A stretch of 10,414 nucleotides of DNA from an uncultured bacterium (GCA_903904545.1 CAIVDB010000077.1:1-10414), one strand, 5' to 3'; positions 1-7,571 are shown, numbered from the stretch's first letter. Notes: generated by a model from the letters alone, not told the origin. Numbers and translations: made by a program.

Positions 1-105
1 TGAATGAGTCCATATCGATGCCCAGCAACACCAGATATTAGCGAGATTGGTATTCGAAAACATAAGCAACAATTTATAGTTAGATGACATATTATTGGAG
101 CATAG
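1..105 (+). CDS. Possible C-terminal fragment of an upstream gene
   Basis: The window opens inside a frame that stays open for 34 codons when TGA is read as Gly (TGA at 1-3 and 85-87) and ends with TAG at 103-105. The peptide contains RCPATPDISEIGI and ends IVRGHIIGA. I do not recognise the family. Codon use resembles the neighbouring genes, but frame 2 is also open to a TAG at 77-79, so the frame choice is not secure. The 55 bases between its stop and the next ATG are AT-rich and hold no obvious terminator hairpin. Confidence 0.3.
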
Positions 106-160
106 TTCAAACGAAACAAAACAAATAAAGGAAAAAAAATTTAGTAAGATAGTATAAAAT

Positions 161-1120
161 ATGGATAAAATACATGATACGAATATAAGTTTTTTGAGAA
201 AATATTTGGATGAATCCCAATTTAATTGGATAAATTATGATTCACAAATAGCTATTTCTTATTTTTCAAGTGGTGGTTGAACTCATTTGTACCTAATTAA
301 GAACTGAGACAAAAAGTTTTTAGCGAGGATAAATTTTTTTCCTGGTAAAAATGATTGGAAAGTAAAAAAAGTCGAATTTGAAACATTGAAAGAAATAGAG
401 CATTTGAACATATCACCCAAAGCGTATGTGTTGAACGAAAATAATGATCTCAACCAAGATTTAATCATAGTCGAATATATCGAAGGAGAAAATATCGTTG
501 AATGCTCAGAATCAGATATTATTTTTCTCGTCAAAGACTTAAAAAAATTACATACTTTCGCCAAAGATTACGATAAAGAACAAGCATTGCCTTACCAATG
601 TTCTATTTATAATGAATTCTCAAATGGCGAAGACAAAAAAATAGAAAAATATAATTTTCAAGACATAGAAACGATATTTTCGAAATACAATTCAATCAAA
701 GAAGATTTGGGTAAATGGTTCAACAATTTATCTCTATTCGATAATTGTAAAAATTTATGCTTATGTCATGGCGACTTAAAATCAGAAAATATCTTGAAAA
801 CAGAAAAAGGAATCATGCTTATTGACTGGGAATGCTCAGATATTGATATACCAGAAACTGATATTGGAAGATTATTTTCATGATGTACCTTCACAAAGGA
901 ACAACAAGATATTTTCTTGAAAGAATATTACGGAAAAATACCAGCAGAAGACATAATGAACAGAATTTTATCCATTAAAATCGTTTTAGATTTCTTTCGT
1001 ATCATCGAAAACTACTGCATATACAAGAGAAAACCATTTAATGCACTGAATATGTTAGACGATCTTAATCAATATCAAAAAAATCTAGAAGTAATAAAAA
1101 AAATCACAAGCTACCATTAA
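161..1120 (+). CDS. Choline kinase / aminoglycoside phosphotransferase-like kinase
   Basis: Small-molecule kinase of the APH/choline-kinase (LicA-like) fold, 319 aa, probably cytoplasmic; the substrate cannot be named from sequence. The Brenner-type catalytic motif is HGDLKSEN (H203, D205 catalytic, N210). The metal-binding segment is LIDWE (D222), where the WE form is typical of choline/ethanolamine kinases. Before these, LIIVEYIEGEN fits the hinge between lobes. The N-terminal lobe has FSSGGGTHLYLI, a plausible glycine-rich loop whose last G is a TGA. Three in-frame TGA codons (278, 305, 881) are read as Gly; under the standard code the gene would be three pieces. The ATG at 161 follows the AT-rich run TATAAAAT directly, with no Shine-Dalgarno. 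The stop overlaps the convergent gene's stop by 3 bases. A true aminoglycoside-resistance role is less likely than metabolic choline or sugar phosphorylation, but this is inference. Confidence 0.85.
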
Positions 1121-1791
1121 CCCAAATACACTAGAAAAATTCATCTTAGATTTACATACAAAAAGACTAATATAAGAGAAAATCAAATTAACTTGAGACA
1201 GCTTTTACCAATCTTTTTTCTTTCAGGAGATTTATATCAAAAAAGGTTAAAAATCAATAAAAAATATAATAAATAAAGAAAAATTAGAGAAAAAAACCAA
1301 GCAATATAAGATTGTGAACGCATATATTGATATCCATAAGGGACAATCTGATTATCAAAAACACCATAAAGAGATCTTAAAACAATGTCATCATCCCAAT
1401 CACCCTCTACATTATAAAACCCATTATCTAAGGTAAATTCTTGATAAAAAAGTTTTTTTGTTGATAGGGCAAATCCCGTCTGATATATCATATAAAGTTG
1501 TTCCAAAACAACACCAGAAGATATGACATAGTTAATTTGATAGCCAGAAGTTAAAAGTAATTGGACATCGTTATAGTACATAATTCCATTATGTTGTTCT
1601 GTTCATGAAGAAACTTCTACAACGATAGGAAAACGATCTGGCATTTCACCTATCACCTTATGATATCAAAATTTTGATTGATACCAGAAAAAAACCACCA
1701 AAACGGGTATAAGTATAAATAGAATCACAGCAAATAGATACATCAAAACCTTACGATATTTAGAATAGAATGCTTCCTGGAAACAAAACAT
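1117..1791 (-). CDS. Unknown three-helix membrane protein downstream of ftsL
   Basis: I do not recognise this 224-aa protein. It shows a short basic N-terminus (SKYRKVL), a hydrophobic helix at about residues 17-36, a soluble segment of about 125 residues likely outside the membrane, a second helix at about 164-184, a basic loop (YKSPERKKIGK) and a third helix at about 201-222. Five TGA codons (low coordinates 1603, 1666, 1237, 1183, 1141) are read as Gly; the frame then runs to TAA at 1117-1119. It lies third in a minus-strand series after rsmH and the ftsL-like gene, where ftsI commonly sits, but it has no penicillin-binding motifs and is far too short for FtsI. Start ATG 1789-1791 is chosen to keep the basic residues before helix 1; ATG 1741-1743 is an alternative with a weak AAGG upstream. 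The C-terminal 40 residues exist only because TGA at 1237 is not a stop. Confidence 0.65.
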
Positions 1792-1917
1792 ATGAAAAAA
1801 GGAAATATAAAAACATATTATATATAGCCATTAAACATTACGAGTCAAATTTAATTTTAAAAAAATCACGACCTAATCGTCATGACTCATACTCTTATAT
1901 TTCAAAAATAACTCATT

Positions 1918-1951
1918 CACTAAACATTAAGCATTCAACATTCAACATTAC
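1918..1951. repeat. Dispersed 34-bp AT-rich repeat, copy 1
   Basis: This block matches 4917-4950 in the same orientation at 33 of 34 positions (mismatch C1936 against A4935). It begins CACTAAACATTAAGCATT and ends AACATTCAACATTAC. The copy contains the stop codon (1948-1950) of the ftsL-like gene on the minus strand. The rest of the 156-base gap between the ftsL-like gene and the next gene (1792-1947) is AT-rich, with another TTAAACATTA word at 1831-1840 and no convincing promoter. Confidence 0.85.
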
Positions 1952-2325
1952 TTTCCAAGGTATCCGAGTTCTACTTTTTGAGGTAACTTAACCACCTCTG
2001 CACTTACATCTACCACATCTCTTCTGAGAGAACTGGATTGTACAGTGTCCCAATTATATTGTTTATACTCAAGCATCTTAGTTTTTAATATCTCAAATTG
2101 AAAAGAAATTGAACTCAATTTTTGATTTTCTAACCTCAAAAAATATCCACGGGTAGACGACATATTCACTAAATACAAATAAGAAAGAACACAAAAGACC
2201 AAAACAAAAGACAAAAGACCTACTTTCAAAATTTCTATCACATCATCATATCTTCTGTACTTATGCAAAAACGAACCATACAGTTTGGTTATCGATTTTT
2301 GTGGTACAAAAGCAAAAGTTTTCAT
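1948..2325 (-). CDS. ftsL: FtsL-like cell division protein
   Basis: Bitopic protein of 125 aa with the layout of FtsL/DivIC septum proteins: a cytoplasmic N-terminus of about 32 residues with a basic patch (HKYRR), one membrane helix at about 33-53 (LLSFVLVFCVLSYLYLV), then a short extracytoplasmic helix predicted to coil (about 58-90, STRGYFLRLENQKL onward). FtsL acts in the divisome with FtsB and FtsQ. The phrase STRGY followed by a leucine-spaced helix is common in FtsL homologues of CPR bacteria. It lies directly after rsmH, the usual dcw order, 69 bases downstream. There are no in-frame TGA codons. The start ATG has no Shine-Dalgarno. The last codons and stop lie in a dispersed repeat, so the C-terminus may have been reshaped by it. 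The gene symbol rests on context and architecture, since FtsL sequences are poorly conserved. Confidence 0.7.
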   Translation of the reverse strand: MKTFAFVPQKSITKLYGSFLHKYRRYDDVIEILKVGLLSFVLVFCVLSYLYLVNMSSTRGYFLRLENQKLSSISFQFEILKTKMLEYKQYNWDTVQSSSLRRDVVDVSAEVVKLPQKVELGYLGK

Positions 2326-2334
2326 AAAATAACT

Positions 2335-2400
2335 GTCTATAAAGTCATAAAGTCTTAAGGTCTATAAAGTCAAAAAGATTCCGCCATTTATAATTTATAA
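2335..2400. repeat. AT-rich repeat mosaic between rsmH and ftsL
   Basis: GTCTATAAAGTCA occurs twice (2335-2347 and 2360-2372), with AAAGTCATAAAGTCTTAAGG between. It is followed by AAAAAGATTCCGCCATT (2372-2388), which matches 4904-4920 with two differences, then by the repeated word TTTATAA. The stop of rsmH (TAA on minus, 2395-2397) falls inside the TTTATAA part. Confidence 0.7.
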
Positions 2401-3318
2401 TTTATCATTCATAATTCCCTTCTCGATTACTCTCAATTTTGCGCTTCTCGCAGCCTTATTTTTGGCTACTTCAGTATAATGAGGAAGCACGACTTTCTTG
2501 GTCAAAAGGACAAAATCTCCAGTATCGGCCAAGGCTTGAAAACATTTTTTCACAAGTCTATCCTCTAGACTATGATAGCTCATTATTGCACATCTCCCTC
2601 CAGAATTCAAGAGCAAAGGAAACTTTTTTAGAAAGGTCTCTATATTACGTAGTTCACCATTTACTTCGATCCTAATCGCTTGAAAGATCACAGCAACAGC
2701 ACTATTTCCTAACCCGCATTGTCCCAAAACATGTTTGAGATCGAAGGTCGTCGCTATCTTAGTTTTTCTTCTTTCACGAACAATGACTTGAGCGAGCTCT
2801 TTTGCTTTTTCTTCAGTAAAATCTCCATAGTGAATAAACAAATAACTTAAGTCTGACTCAACATACGTATTGACTACTTCCAAAGCAGACATCGTCATTG
2901 TCTGGTCGAATCTCATATCTAAGGGAGCATTTCCCTTCAATGAAAATCCCCTTTCCGTAGCCATAAAATGCTCTAAATTTACTCACAAATCCAAAAGAAT
3001 ATAATCAGCCTTTTGCTCTTTCAGCACCTCATCTATCTCCGCATACGACTTTTGTAAGCATGCTACTTGCTCATCCTCCCTGACAAGGGAGGGGGACCCG
3101 ACTAGGGTGGTGGGTTTGATACGGAGCTTGGCCTTATCGAGCATGCTCTCATCCACATCCAATCCAATAATTTTCGCATCGGGAAATTGCTCAGCCATCA
3201 CAAGCGTATGACCTCCATGTCACAAAGTTCCATCGACAATCAATTTCGAATGTTCAGGGACAAAAGACAGTACTTCTTTGAGCAAAACCGGACTATGTAT
3301 AATCATATTGAGACACAT
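2395..3318 (-). CDS. rsmH: 16S rRNA (cytosine-N4) methyltransferase RsmH (MraW)
   Basis: Methylates N4 of C1402 in 16S rRNA using SAM. The 307-aa length is normal for the family. Family signatures in order: HSPVLLKEVL near the N-terminus, VDGTLGHGGHT (SAM-binding motif I), GLDVDE (acidic residue for the SAM ribose), ILLDLGVN then ERGFSLKGNAPLDMRFD, FQAIRIEVNGEL, GGRCAIMSYHSLEDRLVK, and KAARSAKLRVIEK at the C-terminus. Two TGA codons encode Gly: 3220-3222 is the first G of GHGGH and 2983-2985 is the G of LLDLG, both conserved positions. ATG 3316-3318, preceded directly by an in-frame TAA, is the longest start; ATG 3304-3306 is equally plausible. Residues of about 70-82 come from a GC-rich palindromic insertion in a variable loop. 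The gene leads a minus-strand cluster with ftsL; no mraZ is present upstream. Confidence 0.95.
3075..3108. repeat. GC-rich double-hairpin element inside rsmH
   Basis: Two adjacent inverted repeats: CCTCCCT (3075-3081) with AGGGAGG (3086-3092) around the loop GACA, then ACCC (3096-3099) with GGGT (3105-3108). The base composition is much richer in GC than the surrounding gene. It is in frame and adds about 13 residues to RsmH without a stop. It looks like an inserted palindromic repeat. Confidence 0.6.
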
Positions 3319-3373
3319 TTAGACATAAATTAACAATGTCCGTTCTAAGAAAACATGACGAAAATGCAAAACA

Positions 3374-3385
3374 TTCTCTAGAGAA
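3374..3385. promoter_or_regulatory. 12-bp perfect palindrome in the divergent gap
   Basis: TTCTCTAGAGAA is fully self-complementary and lies in the 153-base gap between the divergent rsmH and DUF4105 genes, about 56 bases upstream of rsmH. A dimeric repressor site is possible, but no clear -35/-10 pair can be placed around it, so this is only a candidate. Confidence 0.2.
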
Positions 3386-3429
3386 CTTATTGATTTCCCT
3401 ACCTATTTATCTATCCTCTCACCAATTAT

Positions 3430-3470
3430 CAAACATTAAAATCCAAAATTTAAAATCCAAAATCCAAAAT
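3430..3470. repeat. AT-rich word repeat before the DUF4105 gene
   Basis: Starts with TCAAACATTAAAATCC and continues with three overlapping copies of the word AATCCAAAAT. The ATG of the next gene follows immediately at 3472, so the 5' leader of that gene is the repeat itself. Confidence 0.6.
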
Positions 3471-3471
3471 T

Positions 3472-4134
3472 ATGTTATTAAAGCCCGGTCATCAAAAATT
3501 CTGCACCATCACGAAAAAAGGAAGCCTGTATACCTTCCATAATTTTAGAGATTTTCATCGAAACACAAATAATGAAGACATCCAGAAACCCCATCGAACA
3601 GAGGAACAAGTAGATCTCAAGAAGATAAACTGAGTATATATGTACATCTGCCCCTTTGCATTTTACGATATGGTAGGCCACACCATCATGGAGTTTGTTT
3701 TTGAAGATAAAAAATCTGTCTGCCTCACCGTAGAAGGAGAACAGTATATAGGGAAAGACTACTCATTTTGGACCGCATTATACCCAGGATATCGTTTGAG
3801 ATATATTCGAGGATCTCTACAAGATGTTATCGGACTAAGAAAACATATAAGGAAGGATACCCTAAGCAAATATCCACTCCATATGGACAAGCCAACACTA
3901 CAAACCTTATTCGAGGATCTTATCCAAGCAACAAATTATAGTAAAAATCATGAACTTCCGTATGGTTTAATCGCCAATAATTGCACCTCCAGTATATGGA
4001 ACATTGCAAGGAAGACACTTCCAATTCCCAAGACCCATCGGAGCCTCATTTTCAATAAATTTCTTCCCGCATTCTTGCATAGATTAGGCATTATCAAACT
4101 AGGAGAAAAAGAAATTATTAGAGAGAAGAAATAA
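3472..4134 (+). CDS. DUF4105 (Lnb N-terminal-like) domain protein
   Basis: The 220-aa protein matches the DUF4105/Lnb-N family, thought to have a papain-like (NlpC/P60-type) fold; its substrate is unknown. Family features in order: HNFRDFHRN (usually NVRNFRYRS), VDLKKINGVY, GHTIMEFVF with conserved H70, RLRYIRGSLQDVIGLRK, YPLHM, and LIANNCTSSIW with conserved C171. The His and Cys would be the catalytic pair if it is a cysteine peptidase. One TGA (3631) is read as Gly; without it about 50 residues of the domain are lost. ATG 3472 is the only usable start, because an in-frame TAA lies at 3451. Family members usually carry N-terminal membrane helices or a signal peptide, yet none is visible here, so location is unclear. 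A methyltransferase follows after 31 bases on the same strand, probably in one transcript. Confidence 0.75.
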
Positions 4135-4165
4135 TACATAGGTTTTTTAGAATGTAATCTTCTAC

Positions 4166-4789
4166 ATGAAAATTATTTCAAATGCATGGGAGAAAATCTT
4201 TAAAAAACAAGGTAAGTTTTTCTATGAACCCCATACTGATATGCTAGGGGTAATTAAACAATTAAAAAAGGATAAAGCAAAAACAGTTTTGGATCTCGGG
4301 TGCTGAACATGAAGACATACCGTACAACTTGCTAAAGAAGGTTTCTCAGTATATGGGTTGGACAATTCAATACAGGGAATCCAAACCAGTAGAGAGCGAC
4401 TCAAAGAGGAGAAACTAACGGCTCATTTTATGCTTCAGGAAATGACAGAAAACTTTCCATGGAGAAACGATTTTTTTGATGCCATTATTTGTATCCAGGT
4501 AATCCATCATGGAAATATTGCTACCATCAAGAAGATAATCGCCGAAATAGAACGCGTAGTAAAGAAATGAGGCTTTATTTTTATAACGGTACCAAATCAC
4601 AAACACCCAGCAACAAAATTCAAAGAAATAGAACCGAATACCTATATTCACCTTGATGGAATAGAAAAATGAATGCCACATCATTATTTTACGCCAGAAG
4701 AATTAAAAGAATTTTTTGTCCATTTCGACATAATAGATATTCACTTAGATAATGTAGACCATCTCTGTCTCTCTGCATTCAAACGTTAA
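4166..4789 (+). CDS. Class I SAM-dependent methyltransferase
   Basis: 207-aa methyltransferase of the Rossmann type, substrate unknown. Motif I is VLDLGCGTGRH (residues 41-51), where G47 and G49 are both encoded by TGA (4304 and 4310). The acidic residue after strand 2 is D66 in VYGLDNS. Motif IV is FFDAIICIQVIHHG (about 103-117), followed by IERVVKKGGFIFITVPN, with the first G of KKGG a TGA (4568). Another TGA lies at 4670 in EKGMPHHYFT. The HHYFTPEEL phrase is common in methyltransferase_11/23 proteins acting on small molecules. ATG 4166 gives the full N-terminal helix; no Shine-Dalgarno is present. It is probably cotranscribed with the DUF4105 gene. Confidence 0.9.
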
Positions 4790-4801
4790 CAATAAATTTC
4801 G

Positions 4802-4950
4802 AGCATTAAACATTCAAGATTATAAAAAGACTCCATCATTAAACACGAGCGATAGCGAGCCCCGCAGAACTGCGGTGGTTAAGCATTAAACATTCAAGAT
4901 TATAAAAAGACTCCGCCACTAAACATTAAGCATTAAACATTCAACATTAC
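4802..4950. repeat. Composite intergenic repeat array
   Basis: A 33-bp unit starting AGCATTAAACATTCAAGATT and ending AAAAAGACTCC occurs exactly twice (4802-4834 and 4882-4914), 80 bases apart. Between the copies is a GC-rich stretch with CGAGCGATAGCGAGC and the inverted repeat CCGCAG-AA-CTGCGG (4862-4875). After the second copy comes GCCACT and then the dispersed 34-bp module (4917-4950) also found at 1918-1951. It fills most of the 251-base gap between the methyltransferase and der. The palindrome has no T-run, so it is not a convincing terminator. Confidence 0.9.
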
Positions 4951-4961
4951 AATGTAAGCCA

Positions 4962-4989
4962 TTGTTTTTCCATTCCTTTTCTGTATACT
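4962..4989 (+). promoter_or_regulatory. Candidate sigma-70-type promoter for der
   Basis: TTGTTT (4962-4967) and TATACT (4984-4989) are separated by 16 bases, a near-consensus pair just after the repeat array. A start near 4996 would give a leader of about 45 bases. This is the best promoter-like pair in the window and would serve der and perhaps lspA. Confidence 0.5.
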
Positions 4990-5011
4990 GCAAACAACCC
5001 AATTTTACTAT

Positions 5012-5025
5012 GGGAAGAAATTCCC
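5012..5025 (+). promoter_or_regulatory. Small GAAA-loop hairpin in the der leader
   Basis: GGGAA (5012-5016) pairs with TTCCC (5021-5025) around the tetraloop GAAA, 15 bases before the der ATG, and is followed by TATAAAAC and a T-run. It could influence der translation or be an incomplete attenuator; it is too short to be sure it matters. Confidence 0.3.
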
Positions 5026-5040
5026 TATAAAACTTTTTTC

Positions 5041-6432
5041 ATGAAAATTTGATTAGTCGGATCCACCAACGTAGGAAAATCAACCTTATTCAATAGATTG
5101 ATTGGCCAGTTTAGAGCAATTGTCACAGACATTCCTGGGACAACGAGAGATATTTTGGAACACAAAACACACATAGAACATATTGGTGAGGTCACTTTTT
5201 TGGATAGTCCAGGATTGTTAGATTTTCAGGAAGAGCGAGTCTATATCCAGAAGATTATTAATGAAGCAGATGTCTTACTTTTCGTTGTAGACGATACGAT
5301 AGGAATTACAGGGAAAGAACAACATATCTTATGATACATCATGGATAAGAACAAAAAAGATCAGACACTATTTATCGTCAATAAGATCGACGTGAAATAT
5401 AAAGAGAGTGAAACAGAGCTTGCCATAAGCGATTACTACGATTTATGATTTGATAATGTAATAGGAATTAGTGCGAAAAAAGGAAGAAATGCAGACATCT
5501 TGCAAGAAGAGATAGTGAAACTCTGTCGTAGTATTATCATTAGTGGTAAGGAAAAAAATCCAGATGCATTACCTGCATCTCGTGGAATACCTATTGCAAT
5601 TATCGGAAAACCAAACGCAGGGAAATCTACCCTCCTCAACAAAGTTATCTGAAGAGAACTCTCCAAAGTAGAAAACATACCCAATACTACACGTGATTAT
5701 ATCACGGCAGATATCTGTATAAATAGAAAGTGGTTTACAATCTATGATACTGCAGGGATTTCTAAAAAAGGAAAGATGCATAGTATTGTAAAAATTGCAT
5801 ATAAAAAGACATTGGATATGGTAAAATACGTGAGACCAGTCATCATCTATATGATAGATGCTACAGAAGGGATATCTCACAGAGATCTTACCATCTTCCA
5901 AGAGATACAAGTCCAGGCGTTACCTATTATGTTTTGTGTAAACAAGAGCGATCTTGTAACCAAAAAAGAGATTAAACAAATAGAAAATATGGTCGTTGCA
6001 CATCTCGACTTCGCTAAATATATCCCGGTACTTACGATGTCTGCCAAGACAGGAGAAGGGATAGACAAGATCTTTGCCATGGCCAAAGAAATGAGAAAAG
6101 AAGCAGAAAAAAGAATAGACACAGGACTCCTCAACAAAACGGTGAGTGCAGAATACATCACAAGACCACCAAGATTCCCAAAAAATAAAATCTGCAAAAT
6201 ACTCTATATTACCCAAACAGACATCAATGCACCAACCTTTGTGGCCTTTATCAATCATAAGTCGAGAGCCAACTTTGCCTTCAAAAAGCGACTAGAAAAC
6301 ACAATTAGAAAACACTTTAGATTTGTCGGGACACCTATTGTGATCAAGTTCAAAGATAGAGAAGAAAAGAGGAATGAAAAAACTGAACAAGAAAAAGAAT
6401 TCGAAAGAGAATACGGACCAGAAGAAGAGTAG
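5041..6432 (+). CDS. der: Ribosome-associated GTPase Der (EngA)
   Basis: Essential double GTPase for 50S subunit assembly, cytoplasmic, 463 aa (family about 435-490). G domain 1: P-loop GSTNVGKST (7-15), PGTTRD, DSPG (55-58), NKID (114-117), SAK (144-146). G domain 2: GKPNAGKST (189-197), NTTRD, DTAG (236-239), NKSD (301-304), SAKTGEG (334-340). C-terminal KH-like domain from about 375: [26 protein letters not shown], and [12 protein letters not shown]. Four TGA codons (5050, 5332, 5446, 5650) are glycines; the first is residue 4 of MKIGLVG, so the standard code destroys the first P-loop. The first P-loop has T where P is usual (GxPNVGKS), and DSPG and NKSD replace the commoner DTPG/DTGG and NKWD. 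The tail after residue 445 is highly charged (Lys/Glu). It ends 15 bases before lspA. Confidence 0.95.
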
Positions 6433-6447
6433 ACCATCTTTATTTTC

Positions 6448-6876
6448 ATGGATATCCACATGAAACATCTCAAAATCAGCATATATGTATTCATTCTTCT
6501 ACTCCTAGATCTTACGACAAAATATTTTTTCTATCCTCACACTGCATTCAATTCACCCTATATCACACCGACTCTAAATACAGGCATAGCGCGGTCTTTA
6601 CCTGTACCTTTACGAATAGTGGGGATCATTACATTGGCTGTTATAGGAGGAATATATTATATATACAGTAAAAAGCAGACAGGGTGGCTAGCGGTCAGTT
6701 TCTTTTTGGCAGGAGCCCTTGGAAATCTCATAGATAGACTCGTTTTCGGAGGCGTAAGAGACTTTATCAATATAGGAATATTCAACTTCCCTATTTTCAA
6801 CTTGGCAGATATTTTCCTCAATGTAGGAATTGTCTTACTCTTACGGCAAACTTTTATCCTTGAAAAGAAAAAATAG
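6448..6876 (+). CDS. lspA: Lipoprotein signal peptidase II (LspA)
   Basis: Membrane aspartyl protease that removes the signal peptide from diacylglyceryl-prolipoproteins; 142 aa, slightly shorter than the usual 150-170. Four hydrophobic helices: about 9-24, 54-73, 78-95 and 115-136. Family motifs: LLLDLTTKYFF near the N-terminus, NTGIARSLP (usually NxGxAFS), GNLIDRLVFGGVRDFI with catalytic D105, and FNLADIFLNVG with catalytic D121. ATG 6448 gives MDIHMKHLK; ATG 6460 is also possible. No TGA codons are used although it has about eleven glycines. It is just behind der on the same strand, probably cotranscribed. The partial Lgt-like gene at the right end would supply the previous pathway step but is on the other strand. 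Confidence 0.92.
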   Translation: MDIHMKHLKISIYVFILLLLDLTTKYFFYPHTAFNSPYITPTLNTGIARSLPVPLRIVGIITLAVIGGIYYIYSKKQTGWLAVSFFLAGALGNLIDRLVFGGVRDFINIGIFNFPIFNLADIFLNVGIVLLLRQTFILEKKK

Positions 6877-6921
6877 TTGTGATGATTACCTATATAAGAT
6901 TTTTATAACTTATACACGATT

Positions 6922-7521
6922 ATGATAAAAACCATCATTTTTGATTTCGCAGGGGTTTTGACTCCTAGTAAATGCTTCCCACAAATAGCAAAGAATTTAG
7001 GAGAACAATATAGAATAGACTCAAGTATAATCATGAAAAGCCTATACGATGCTGAAGAAAATTACGTTATAGGAAAGGAAACAACTGAATCTTTTTATAA
7101 TAATTCTTGTAAGCCTTTGTGAATTTCTTTTGCTGATTTTTTTCATCATTTCCAAAGTTGGTATATATTAGATGAGGATATTTTGAGTTACATCAAACAA
7201 CTAAAGGGAAAATATGAAATAGTTCTCCATTCGGATAATTTCGAAATCATATCAGAGGAACTAAAAAAGAACCCTAAATTAACAAGTATATTTGATCAAA
7301 TGATTTTTTCTAATGATATAGGATATAACAAGACACAAAGAGCGGCCTTTAAGTTTACGTTAAATAAAATCAATAAAGAGCCTAACGAATGCATCTTTAC
7401 TGACGACAAAGAGAAAAATCTAGTTGCCGCGGAAGAATTGGGAATCCATACAATATTATATACTTCTTTGGCTGATTTCCAAAATAAATTAGAAAATTAT
7501 CTCTCTACGCAAAATATATAA
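6922..7521 (+). CDS. HAD-like phosphatase (subfamily IA type)
   Basis: Cytoplasmic haloacid-dehalogenase-superfamily hydrolase of 199 aa, substrate unknown. Motif I is IFDFAGVLTP with nucleophile D8; position 10, usually the acid/base Asp in phosphatases, is Ala, as in YihX-like and DFGGV-type members. A helical cap follows (about 17-90). Motif II is LHSDN (S104), motif III the Lys of GYNKTQ (K137), motif IV IFTDDKEKN (D161, D162), and AAEELGIHTILY closes the core. One TGA at 7120-7122 is read as Gly (KPLGISF) and joins two halves that the standard code separates. It lies 45 bases after lspA. Its leader contains TTATAACTTATACA just before the ATG and no Shine-Dalgarno, so it may have its own promoter. 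Confidence 0.85.
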
Positions 7522-7571
7522 AGTTTTTCTACGAAAATATTCTTCCTTGAAAAAAGAAAACAAAAAATTAC

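Noticed and set aside
1770..1991. Plus-strand ORF between the membrane gene and ftsL
   Set aside because: It covers repeat sequence and antisense parts of two supported genes.
2439..2675. Plus-strand ORF within rsmH
   Set aside because: Antisense shadow of conserved RsmH coding sequence.
2395..3201. rsmH as a pseudogene split in two
   Set aside because: The only interruptions are TGA codons at conserved Gly positions; the same pattern holds in eight other genes, so this is code 25 rather than decay.
3336..3542. Small plus-strand ORF before the DUF4105 gene
   Set aside because: It runs through repeat words and overlaps the supported DUF4105 start in another frame; its composition is not protein-like.
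4304..4312. TGA codons as selenocysteine or readthrough sites
   Set aside because: They fall on Gly positions in GCGTG, are frequent everywhere, and no SECIS-like hairpin pattern accompanies them.
4862..4875. Intrinsic terminator for the methyltransferase gene
   Set aside because: The stem is perfect but no T-run follows on either strand.
4802..4950. CRISPR array
   Set aside because: Only two full units, spacing not followed by further copies, low-complexity repeat words and no cas genes.
5041..5784. der broken by several stops or frameshifts
   Set aside because: All breaks are TGA in a single unbroken frame and both GTPase domains are complete.
5569..6258. Long open frames on the minus strand opposite der
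   Set aside because: They are antisense shadows of der with no recognisable motifs, and they overlap one another.
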